Below, piece after piece: positions 14,301 through 24,440 of a stretch of DNA of 53,399 nt. Under the pieces are notes generated by a model. The model was not told where the DNA came from. It worked only from the letters and a program-made list of their open reading frames with translations, and searched no databases. Each line of letters begins with the position of its first letter. Position 1 is the stretch's first letter. The position numbers were made by a program, and so were the translations under genes. The stretch spans positions 1 to 53,399 of the forward strand of contig CAMPET010000105.1 in NCBI GenBank assembly GCA_946803715.1. The letters run 5' to 3'. Source of the DNA: Beroe ovata (lineage: Eukaryota; Ctenophora; Nuda; Beroida; Beroidae).

Positions 14301-17209
14301 TTTGATGACGTCAAAAAAGTTCCCCGGGAAGTTTTAGGCACTCAGCGGCACGCCTTCTTTTAAAACTTCAGTGATAACAAGAATTATCCTGATACTATAG
14401 ATTGATACCGCCTATTTCTACATCAAAATTGCTTGGAAATGTCAACTTAGACATCGGTATTAATTGGGCTTTACATCAATATGAATCGTTGTGGACACCC
14501 ATGTAAACTGATTTTGACACCCATCTTGACTTACACTGACACCAGACTCCCCCTCAGATCAATGACGGTGATGGAGATGGTGACGGCATACCAGATGTTG
14601 AGGATATATGCCCCTATGACAAGAGCGTATCCTCCTTCTCCTTGATGGCGAGTCAACTAGTTGACCTCGCTACAATGACGTGAGTACCATCTGGTTGTAA
14701 AGCAGTTCATCAATCTTCGTGGATGTGGTTCATTAGATCTGTGCTATTGCTTGATCTGATATATCTCTCCAATTCTCTATAATCTATATGGCTGAACCCG
14801 ATACTCTAGAGGTCCTCTTCCTAGCGGCATTGGCCCTTGTGCCGGCGCGCGCAGTATTTTGGAAGGACAATATTGCGTTGGTGTTGCTGATTGATCGACA
14901 TTGATAATAATCAATGATGATAATTGGTAATTCTCCCACAGGGAACCTGATGAGATAAGATGGATGGTGTCAGGGGGTGGTCGTGATGTGACCTTGGCAT
15001 CTCTCATGTATGAAGATCGGACGAAAAAAGGGGTGAAGGTGAAAGATGCAGCGCTCAATTCTCCAATAGCTCTTATCGGAGAAACAAGGTTAGTCTCCTT
15101 CGTAAAATTCAAATAAGTTTTTAAATGATCAGAGTTTAATTGCATCCTTGAAACTTTCACGTCCTCGAAACTTTTTTATACCCCTCTCTACAATGACCGA
15201 CGAGGATTAATTTCATTTCATTTCACATGGTCAGGTTTGAGGAAATGCGGTATGAGGGCACGTTTTTCACCGCGGGAAATGATGCCTATCCCACGTTAGC
15301 CAACGGAGCAATAGGTACGAATAACGTGCGCAGTGCACGTGTCTAATATTGCACGTTACCACTTACCAGGAATTCCTTAGCGACGTGTTCATAGTCATTT
15401 GTTCCAGGAATTATTTTCGGATACCAGCGTTTAGTTCACGTGACCAACAACGCGCGTCACGTAACCAGGTTCTATCTTGCGACATGGCGACACAATTACT
15501 ACCCCTACACCACGTGTAAAGATCGACAATACGACGATTGTAACTTTGGTGGGATCACTGGTGAGAAAATCCAATCGGATTTTGATATTCACGTATTTAC
15601 CTGACTAAAGTCTATTCGAAAAACAATGGTCGTAGGTATCTGCCAATTTCTATACCAGTATTAACTGAAAATCTGAGCTCTGGAAACAGCGTCTTCACTC
15701 GTCAGGTTTACAGATAAAGCAAGTCACTATTGACAGTACATCAACCGCTGACAACAGGAGGAAGACGTTGTGGTGGTCAAGTAAGTTGAAACCTCTGCAG
15801 TGCCTTGACACCACTGTGACGTAGGAAATGCCTTGACACCACTTATGATGCCAAAGTTCTTTGAGACACTTCTCTCAGCATATCAAGATGACGCTAGTAA
15901 AGGTATCACAACTCGACTACTCTACCAAGACCCAAAGCGTGCTGTTTGGCAACTCAACACAGCATACAGGTAAGAATAGGTGAATAGAGCGATTCCAATT
16001 TCTTCTTAGACTTGAGGTTCGAAGTCACATGGAACACAGATCCTTAGGGAAGCGAGATAGGGCCAAAATTCGACCGGTAATCGATTCAGCGTCCAAAAAT
16101 ACATGGGAATACATGGTATTTACATGGAAATAGAACAAAAAATTTTCCCCGATTTTCTGATCTGAGTATTGGTAAAATTGAAGTGATTGATCCCACACTT
16201 TTGTACTCCGTTTTTAAGGGTCTCTAATGAAGTCTTTACNTACAGGACCAATCATACGGAAGTAACGATTGACTCTATTGAGGTTGAGAGACCGAGCAGT
16301 AGTGGTGAATACAATGTGTCAGGAGTATCTGATCTGGGGCAACAATCACAAACTATTCCTGGCAGAGTGCCAAATGATTATCGGTTGAGGATGGATAATA
16401 TTGAGAGGATCAATAAAGGTCGGGTCTCGAATACAACAGCAGATGTAAAGACGCAGCACCAATTTGAATCGAATAAGATTGAAGCAAAATATGCAGGAGG
16501 TATAGTGAAGAATGAGAGCGTGACTGGTTACGAAGACGTGAAGAAATACGAAAATAATGGGCCGTATGAAGAAATGGAGGAATACAATCGGACAAAATAT
16601 GAAGAAATGAAGAATAGCAATAAAACGAGGTACGAAGCAAAGAAAGCGGAAAATATGACAAGGCTGGAAGAAAGTAAGGAGCAAGATAAAATCATGGACT
16701 ACAAGGAAAATATGGAGAAATATGAAGAAATGAGAATGAACCATGAGCTGAAAAAGAATGAAAAATTGAAGAGAATTGAAGAAATGAAGAAAAATAAAGA
16801 ATTGAAAATGAATGAGGAGCTGAGAAAGCGTGAAGAAATAAGGATGAACGAACTAAAAAAGGATGAGAAACTGAAGAAATATGAAGAAATGAAGGAAAAT
16901 GAAAATCTGGAAAAGTATGACGATATAAAGAATGAAAAGGACATGAAAATGTACGAGAAAATGAAGAAGTATGAGGAAATGATGAAGAACAAAAAGATGA
17001 AGAATTACGTGGCCAGCGGAGAGAAAATTGTCAAACGAGATTTGGAGAGCACGGTCCATAATGAGAAAGATCTTGTAAACGATTATGTCGGGAAGCATGG
17101 GGGCGATAAAACCGATCCAAAAGTCGAGAATATTGTGTACAGGAGATGGTTCTTCTCTCTTCTCGGTCAGATATGTGACGTCGATCTCGTTCCGGAACAC
17201 TTGCTATAA
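2360..17209 (+). CDS. Giant LRR / fibro-slime / cadherin / EGF / thrombospondin protein
   Basis: Secreted matrix-type protein, about 2,871 residues if all exons belong together. The start is ATG 2360, which opens a hydrophobic signal (MEVCLFLILTCTV); the frame is open slightly further upstream but without ATG. Exon 1 (2360-7313) encodes about 30 leucine-rich repeats (residues ~105-960), a Cys cap, a fibro-slime/PA14-like domain (~1210-1430, core DDVWLFLDG) and a cadherin repeat ending DANDNCPEF. Further exons, joined by GT-AG signals and matching phase: 7454-7683, 7827-7939, 8033-8141, 8229-8383, 8515-8636, 8776-8858, 9000-9084, 9239-9390, 9616-9709, 9868-9943, 10110-10225, 10349-10509, 10990-11161, 11379-11486, 11737-11848, 11980-12121, 14558-14679, 14942-15088, 15235-15314, 15408-15560, 15706-15780, 15879-15969, 16246-17209. 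They give a second cadherin-like repeat, GCC2/ephrin-receptor-like Cys modules, EGF (GVRCVN, DINEC), type-3 calcium repeats (DSDGDG, CDNCP) and a thrombospondin C domain (EGTFFT, FGYQR). The C domain is cut short. The last exon is the least certain. Confidence 0.8.
11626..11720. repeat. Cluster of ACGCGT motifs in an intron
   Basis: Within the intron 11487-11736 of the giant gene the hexamer ACGCGT appears five times in under 100 bp, mostly as ACGCGTGATATC-like words. CpG words are otherwise scarce nearby. It could be a small degenerate tandem repeat or a cluster of protein-binding sites; the sequence alone cannot decide. Confidence 0.6.
12400..13932 (-). CDS. Arylsulfatase B/I/J-like sulfatase, intronless and nested
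   Basis: Secreted or lysosomal sulfatase of 510 residues that would hydrolyse sulfate esters on glycans. It starts with a clear signal peptide (MLLCLLLAGLAAAAHA). The formylglycine signature CTPTR is at residues 66-70, so Cys66 is the residue converted by the sulfatase-modifying enzyme. Metal ligands Asp28, Asp29, Asp287 and Asn288, and catalytic-site residues Arg70, Lys120, His122 (GKWHLG), His228 and Lys305, all match the arylsulfatase B pattern, so the enzyme looks active. The length is normal for the family. The whole gene is one exon, is visibly richer in GC than its neighbours, and sits antisense inside the 12122-14557 intron of the giant matrix gene. This suggests a retrocopy or later insertion. 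Substrate cannot be read from the sequence. Confidence 0.93.
   Translation of the reverse strand: MLLCLLLAGLAAAAHATEQPHIVLMLADDLGWRDVPWHESKVIAPTLLDLANNGVTLDQHYVQPICTPTRGAIMTGKYAARLGLQHAVIGPDTPYGLMTNETTMAQVMKKLGYSTHAVGKWHLGHCSWDHTPVKRGFDTFYGFYNGALDYYSKVLPSGARTGRGSDDDNGFDFRYNTLNTDGTVNDEVLRSENETYSTYLFTDQAVKLIAAQDKEKPMFLYLPFQNPHFPQEVPHEYYEIYEGIEKDEQRRTVLGMVTALDDAVYRIVQALKTSGLWENTVFVFMADNGGNPQDGQNNYPLRGAKGSYWEGGIRSSAFVHSPLIKGGVVSEELIHVTDWLPTFTHLGACGLTHPTQCHSPDLGDIDGMNQWSAIDGSGTSNRTGFLVNIDQIQRNSAVREGQWKLLQGNPGRDDWFPPPEVSRGNLARRQSTMKQGRFPPRPPQFQLYDVINDPYEHNDLSKDYPDVVKSLQDKLQSYRAKAIYPANKEKDPAADPKYFDGVWTPWLKSC
15991..16239. repeat. Partial satellite unit inside the last intron of the giant gene
   Basis: This stretch matches the first part of the 545-bp satellite unit (words such as CTTGAGGTTCGAAGTCACAT, and GATTGATCCCACACTTTTGT) and stops abruptly at the n at 16240. 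Immediately after comes TACAG and an exon. The repeat therefore abuts a probable assembly join. Confidence 0.85.
16246..17209 (+). CDS. Charged coiled-coil exon, probable 3' end of the giant gene
   Basis: Open exon behind a TACAG acceptor; it starts in the phase required by the preceding thrombospondin C exon and ends at TAA/TAA-flanked stop 17207-17209, about 320 residues. It begins with a short Ser/Thr-rich stretch, followed by ~200 residues dominated by Lys, Glu, Met, Asn and Tyr with recurring YEEMK and KKNEKLK-type words, a long amphipathic, probably coiled-coil segment. The link to the giant gene is weakened by an n at 16240 in the intron and by the missing last strands of the thrombospondin C domain, so exons may be lost in the assembly and this exon could be from elsewhere. 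Strong A-rich strand bias is visible. Confidence 0.55.
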
Positions 17210-17374
17210 TTCACGGCGATGTGTGATCAATGTGTAATTCACGGCGAGATCAATGTGTGATCACTGAGTGATTGCGTGACTAATATATCTGTTTATCTGT
17301 TAACCAGATCTATTGATAAACTTTCTTATCATTATGTCTACAACGGACGTATTCACAGAGTTTTCTGAAAAAAA

Positions 17375-17666
17375 TCACTCCTCTGTTTTGATTTTCAAAT
17401 AATTGAAATGCACCGTGACCTCTTTAAATAGTTTTTCATTCTTTTCTTCAGCAGATATGTCTCGATGATTGCGCTCAAAAAAGTAATCTTGACGTAATAA
17501 TTCCTCCTGATATGAAGTGATGAAAAGCTTGTCTGAAGAATGACATACTTGGAACAAAGGGCGTCGAGTTGAGAGGAAACGTCTTTCCTATCGATAAGAT
17601 CTTCTAAATCGAGACCGCCGCCATTGTCGCCATCGCCTCCGTCAACTTCACAGGCCATGTCATCGT
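17375..17666 (-). pseudogene. Possible two-exon minus-strand gene fragment, function unknown
   Basis: On the minus strand, a polypyrimidine tract and TAG precede an open stretch 17666-17549 reading DDDMACEVDG, a Gly/Asp run, then LEDLIDRKDVSSQLDALCSK, followed by GTATGT. A second open stretch, about 17512-17375, reads EELLRQDYFFERNHRDISAE and ends LKIKTEE before a stop. Both look protein-like and helical, but the phases across the obvious splice sites do not match. Either another splice site is used or the gene is broken. It lies between the last exon of the giant gene and the satellite array. I do not recognise a family. Confidence 0.3.
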
Positions 17667-17704
17667 CTAGAGGAAAGGGGAAACTGAGCGGACAGTTTAT
17701 CATT

Positions 17705-20700
17705 GAAACATGGAATGCACTAGCTCCCCAGGGGAGCGAGATGGGGCCATAATTCGATCAGGAATCAATTCAGCGTCCAAAAATACATGGGAATCTATGT
17801 GATTTGCGTGGAGATGGAACAAAAAGTTTTCTTCGAATTTCTCATCTCAGTATCGGTAGAAAGTAAAGTGAGTGATCCCACACTCTTAAACTTCAATTTT
17901 GAAGGTCTCTAATGAAGTCTTTACCGGCACTTATGACACCAATTTTTCACCAAATCATCTCTCCTACTATCACACTATAGATATGAACCCTCGTCACGGT
18001 CATGAAGAGTTCATACTCGGCGTTAAACCACGCCAAAATCACGATTTTAACCAGTGGGAAAATAACCTGCAAAAACACGAAATTCAATGGGACACACCAA
18101 AACCGGTCAATCTTTTTTTCCTGGGACGATAACTGGTAATATAATAAGTGTTTCTGGCCTATTTTTTGACGTAGAATCCGAATCTGGAGGAATTTTCGAG
18201 CTATCTCGTCGGAAAAGTTGGATAAATTCCAATTTCTTCTTAGACTTGAGGTTCGAAGTGACATGGCACACAGCTCCTCAGGGAAGCGAGATAGGACCAA
18301 AATTCGACCGGGAATCGATTCAGCGTCTCAAAATACATGGGAATACATGGTCTTTACATGGAAATAGAACAAAAAAATTTCTTCGATTTTCTGATCCGAG
18401 TATTGGTAAAATTGAAGTGATTGATCCCACACTTTTATATTCCGTTTTTAAGGGCCTCTAATGAAGTCTTTTCCAGCACTTACGACACCAATTTTGCGCC
18501 AAATCATCTCTCCTACTATCACACTATAAGTATGAACCCTCGTCACGGTCATGAAGAGTTCATACTCGGCGTAAAACCACGCCCAAATCACGATTTTTAA
18601 CCTGTGGGAGACATTACCTGCAAAAACACGAAATTCAATGGGACGCACCAAAATCGGTCCATTTTTTTTCGCGGGACGATGACTGGTAATAAGTGTTTCT
18701 GGCCTATTTTTTGACGTAGAATCTAATTCTGGAGGAATTTTCGAGCTATCTCGTCGGGAAAGGTAGATAAATTCCAATTTCTTCTTACACTTGAGGTTCG
18801 AAGTCACATGGCACACAGCTCCTCAGGGAAGCGAGATAGGACCAAAATTCGACCGGGAATCGATTCAGCGTCCAAAAATACATGGGAATACATGGTATTT
18901 ACATGGAAATAGAACAAAAAATTTTCCCCGATTTTCTGATCTGAGTATTGGTAAAATTGAAGTGATTGATCCCACACTTTTGTACTCCGTTTTTAAGGGT
19001 CTCTAATGAAGTCTTTTCCAGCGCTTGCGACACCAATTTTCCACCAAACCATCTCTCCTACTATCACACTATAAATATCAACCCCCGTCACGGTCATGAA
19101 TAGTTCATACTCGCCGTGAAACCACGCCCAAATCACGATTTCAAACCTGTGGGAAACATTACCTGCAAAAACACGAAATTCAATGGGACGCACCAAAATC
19201 GGCAGATTTTTTTTCGCGGGACGATGACTGGTAATAAGTGTTTCTAGCCTATTTTTTGACGTAGAATCCGAATCTGAAAGAATTTTTGAGCTAGCTTCTC
19301 GGGAAAGTTGGATAAATTCCAATTTCTTCTTAGACTTGAGGTTCGGAGTCACATGGCACACAGCTCATCAGGGAAGCAAGATAGGGCCAAAATTTGAGTG
19401 GGAATCGATTCAGCGTCCAAAAATATATGGGAATACATGGTATTTACATGGAGATAGAACAAAAAATTTTCCCCGATTTTCTGATCTGAATATTGGTAAA
19501 ATTGAAGTGATTGATCCCACACTTTTGTACTCCGTTTTTAAGGGTCTCTAATGAAGTCTTTACCGGCACTTACGACACAAATTTTTCACCAAATCATCTC
19601 TCCTACTATCACACTATAAATATCAACCCTCGTCACGGTCATAAAGAGTTCATACTCGGCGTAAAACCACGCCCAAATCACGATTTCAAACCTGTGGGAA
19701 CATTACCTGCAAAAACGCGAAATTCAATGGGACGCACCAAAATCGGTAATTTTTCTTTCGCGGGACGATGACGAGTAATAAGTGTTTCTAACCTATTTTT
19801 TGACGTAGAATCCGAATCTGGATGAATTTTTGAGCTAGCTCGCCGGGAAAGTTGGATAAATTCCAATTTCTTCTTAGACTTGAGGTTCGAAGTCACATGG
19901 CACACAGCTCATCAGGGAAGCAAGATAGGGCCAAAATTCGACCGGGAATCGATTCAGCGTCCAAAAATACATGGGAATACATGGTATTTACATGGAAATA
20001 GAACAAAAAATTTTCCCCGATTTTCTGATCTGAATATTGGTAAAATTGAAGTGATTGATCCCACACTTTTGTACTCCGTTTTTAAGGGTCTCTAATGAAG
20101 TCTTTACCGGCACTTACGACACAAATTTTTCACCAAATCATCTCTCCTACTATCACACTATAAATATCAACCCTCGTCAAGGTCATGAAGAGTTCATACT
20201 CGGCGTAAAACCACGCCCAAATCACGATTTCAAACCTGTGGGAAACATTACCCGCAAAAACGTGAAATTCAATGGGACGCACCAAAATCGGTTATTTTTT
20301 TTCGCGGGACGATGACTGGTAATAAGTGTTTCTAACCTATTTTTTGACGTAGAATCCGAATCTGAAGGAATTTTTGAGCTAGCTCGTCGGGAAAGTTGGA
20401 TAAATTCCAATTTCTTCTTAGACTTGAGGTTCGAAGTCACATGGCACACAGCTCATCAGGGAAGCAAGATAGGGCCAAAATTCGAGTGGGAATCGATTCA
20501 GCGTCCAAAAATACATGGGAATACATGGTATTTACATGGAAATAGAACAAAAAATTTTCCCCGATTTTCTGATCTGAATATTGGTAAAATTGAAGTGATT
20601 GATCCCACACTTTTGTACTTCGTTTTTAAGGGTCTCTAATGAAGTCTTTACCGGCACTTACGACACAAATTTTTCACCAAATCATCTCTCCTACTATCAC

Positions 20701-21092
20701 ACTATAAATATCAACCCTCGTCAAGGTCATGAAGAGTTCATACTCGGCGTAAAACCACGCCCAAATCACGATTTCAAACCTGTGGGAAACATTACCCGCA
20801 AAAACGTGAAATTCAATGGGACGCACCAAAATCGGTTATTTTTTTTCGCGGGACGATGACTGGTAATAAGTGTTTCTAACCTATTTTTTGACGTAGAATC
20901 CGAATCTGAAAGAATTTTTGAGCTAGCTCGTCGGGAAAGTTGGATAGATTCCAATTTCTTCTTAGACTTGAGGTTCGAAGTCACATGGCACACAGCTCAG
21001 CAGGGAAGCAAGATAGGGCAAAAATTCGACCGGGAATCGATTCAGCGTCCAAAAATACATGGGAATACGTGGCATTTACATGAAAATAGAAC
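17705..21092. repeat. Satellite array, unit 544-545 bp
   Basis: A marker word (ACTTGAGGTTCGAAG) recurs at 18244, 18789, 19334, 19878, 20422 and 20966, i.e. every 544-545 bp. A diverged unit precedes it (17705-18243) and a partial unit ends it at about 21092. Units on the right (19334-20966) are almost identical; the leftmost is clearly degraded, so amplification was recent at the right side. Reading frames of 70-122 codons run through single units on both strands but are interrupted in sister units, so they are taken as non-coding. Confidence 0.95.
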
Positions 21093-24000
21093 ATTCATTT
21101 ATAGGCCCTAAGTGTTGCAATTCAGGGCGCAGTCTGCCATTGAACCTAGCAAACTAGCAGCATATCAGACTGCACGGAACGACAATTATAGCTCCTCAAT
21201 CCCGAATGTCTACAGCATGATGGGTGCTGTAATCTGACACATCAATGAATGTCCAAAACTTAAACACCCAAAGATAATGTGCTAGGACTCCTAAATTAGG
21301 ATTTCCTAAATTACAAATCCACCGCACGCCTCTGGCTAGGAGAAGACTATGTAAACTATTACTTTCAGAAGCAGACGATACAGAAATAAAGGTTTCCCCA
21401 CATGTCACTTTAGCCAAATACACTTTAGCGAATTACACTTTAGCGAGATACACTTTGCGAAATACAGAATATATGTGGCAACACGCGCTTAAGCCACAAT
21501 ATGTGCAACGGCGCGAACGCCGAACGTCTTTGTACCATGAAAATCACCAAACTTAAAATTGTGTGTGTTTGCACGCGCGCGTGCGCGGCGTTAAAATTGT
21601 CTTCACTTTTTATTCCAATTCGCGAAATGTAGTTGCTACCGAACGGCGAATATCCTGAAATTGAAACGGCGCTTTTGAGATTTGTTCTGTGAATATTCCG
21701 ATCATTTTGACAAAATCAATGTTCACCCGGTTCTCATATCACGACTAATTCTATCAAGCAATATCTCAACGAATGATAAATCATTCTAACGTAGGTGCTA
21801 CCTAGGTATTATTGAGGGTCCACTGAGATTAGAGACCATATGCTAACTTCTCACACGGATGAGTGAGAACAGTTGTTACTGAGGGAGCAACCGTTGGCCG
21901 TTGCTTATGAGGATTCATAGTTTGTGAGTTCACTGTTATAGCCCATTGAGGATCGGCTCAACGTACCTACGCATTATTGCATTCATATCTTTCTTCGCAT
22001 GATCATTTTCGCTTGATCATTGATGTCATACATATGAGGTACTCTTACCATACTACAATTATAGACTTATCTATAGTCTTGAACAGCTGTTCAACTTGAA
22101 TAACTTCCTCTATGGCAGTGCTCAAGGTGTTCCAACTGCAAAATTTTTAATTCAAACCCCGAAAACTCGTCGTAAAACCACGTACCTATATCATAGAAAT
22201 GTTACCACATCTTTGAATAGCTGCTGTTTATAGAATCTTTGTATTGTAGGTAGGTACCTAATCTTGGAACGTTATGCTATGCTTGTATGCAAACGAAATG
22301 CTGCCCAAATCACAGTCTACCCAGACAGATTCAACTTTTAGCGGCAAATTATTAGCTCCACTATTATAGAAAGACACAAAGTAATTTTAATTCATACTAC
22401 TTAACATGTAAATTTCACCACAGTATGCTAATGCATCGACTCCCTCTATTTCAATCTGCTCATGTCTCTATGTCTCTTTGTGCTCTATAATTTAACCCCG
22501 CAAAATATAGAAAATTTAGTCGGACATACCATTACTCCCGTTTTATTACTACATTGGTCAATAGAGCAATAGGTGTGGGACGTCAGAGGTTCAGAGGTGT
22601 TTTGGTGGCGCCAGACGTTCAGGGGATCCAACAACTCTGCCGTTGATTCATACTATGTCCTGAAACCGTATCTTGGACCTTGATGATCATACAATCTATG
22701 GTCATGTATGTGAGTTCATAATTAGTTCCAGCTTATACTATCGGAATGTACCAAAAACAAGATGCTCAAGCTCAGATTTGTATTTGAAAAACGAAAACAT
22801 ATACCACGAATTACTCTCTTATTTTAGAATTCAAAAGTGGTTTTTGTTAGATTTGTGTTTCTATTTGTTTGCTCAGCTCAGTTGGTCTCAATCCTACTTG
22901 AACTCACAACTTAACATGTATCCTCTAGCAGTCGGGTCATAATGATGTGTTGGTCTATGATCTGTCTGTGTATGTGTGTCTGTGTGCTGGAGTGAAAAGA
23001 TGTAGTACTTACCCAGTACCCCAGTAATTACATTGAAAGATGAGCTCTATGTATATACTAAGTTTTGTTCTCTAAGTCTACTTATGTTGCAATATTGGCA
23101 ATTGGGGAATGAGGTTTGCACTGAGAATTGATCTCTGATGAGTGCACACTTCTGGCAGCACCGGAGAAAACTCATGTCCATTTCTCCTCTTTCATTGGTT
23201 GATTGAGTCTTCGAATAATTGTTACATTATTACCTAGAACCAACCTCTGCGCTTGCTTGAAATATTTAACTCCGGAACATTATCCATACTCCTCAGGCTC
23301 CTCTATAGCTCTCCTCGTATAGTTCACACAGGTCTGTATTATCTATCTGATGATTAACAAACCTTACAAATCTCACACGACCGCTCTCTCTCTCTCGGCA
23401 TTTATATAACACAGTGGTCTATAAAGTATAATATCATATTGTTCAACGTGTAGATTATATTGTGTGAAGAGATTGTAACAATAGAGGAGATAATAATATA
23501 TAGACTGCCGCGGGAATCTTGATCATATTTGACTGGTATAACTCCTACCGTAACAATATATAAACACCAGATTAGCTTACACAACCACTCTCTTTGCCAA
23601 CTACATGTGTGTGTTCCTGCGCCCATTGAGCTTTGTCTTTGACTTGGAAATATGAAATTCCATCTAGCGATTCTTTCCTCTCTGCAGCTGCTGATGCTCC
23701 TTCATAAACTCAATAAAGATAGCCAGTAAATTCACATTCCGCTCATGTGTGAGTGTTGATGGATACCAGCTGTTACGACAGGGTTTTATATAGATGCAGC
23801 CTTTTCGTGGGGTTACATATTTGTACTCAAAAGTTTTCCTTCTATAATAGAATAGAAGTTTCTTGCGGATAATCATGTAGTGTGGTAATTGTTATTGAAA
23901 CAATCAAGCCAGCAGTACCCATATTGAATTCTTATTTTTGCCACGCCTACTATTGCCATAAATTTACAAAATATACACCCTGTAAGACGTATATCAGATC

Positions 24001-24440
24001 ATAGAAAATCATATCATAGAACAGTTGAAATAACGTTACTAAATAATTTCTATGATGCATCAAGCAATCTGAGAACGTAAAGAAAATCTTATGACAGTAG
24101 CTATATATGAGCTATAACCAGGCCTTACGTATCGTGACCTTGGTCCCAATTTTGACTGATTCAGCAAAAGTCTGGGTTTATCATCTCAGCTGATTAAGCC
24201 TTATTCAGAATCTGCCATCTGAAATTTTAAAAGTACCATTATCTCTATAGATGTGGAGGAAATAACTATTGCTATCAGTCTCACTTTTCATGATTCGATA
24301 TTCAGGATCGTTAACTTTCCCTTTGCTTTCTTGAAGTATCATCCATCTTTACTACCTTTCCTTCGTTTTTCAATAAGGTGCGTAAATTGTTGGATTTGCC
24401 TTTTCTCCATAACAAACTCCTTGTTTGAAGCCAAGTTGCC
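21093..24440. other. Intergenic region, no gene seen
   Basis: No splice-bounded or long open frames were found. At 21406-21465 the word TACACTTTAGCGA and variants repeat four times in tandem. At 21480-21660 there is a CpG-rich patch (CGCGCGTGCGCGGCG) resembling the one at 1575-2005. The rest is AT-rich and unremarkable. It ends at the start codon of the first GPCR. Confidence 0.5.

Noticed and set aside
16346-17200. Phe/Ile/Ser-rich open frames on the minus strand
   Set aside because: They are the complement of the Lys/Glu-rich coiled-coil exon; the composition is a by-product of A-rich coding.
17899-20993. Tandem family of small genes in the satellite
   Set aside because: Frames are broken in many units, no codon-level conservation is apparent and repeats follow unit length, not gene structure.
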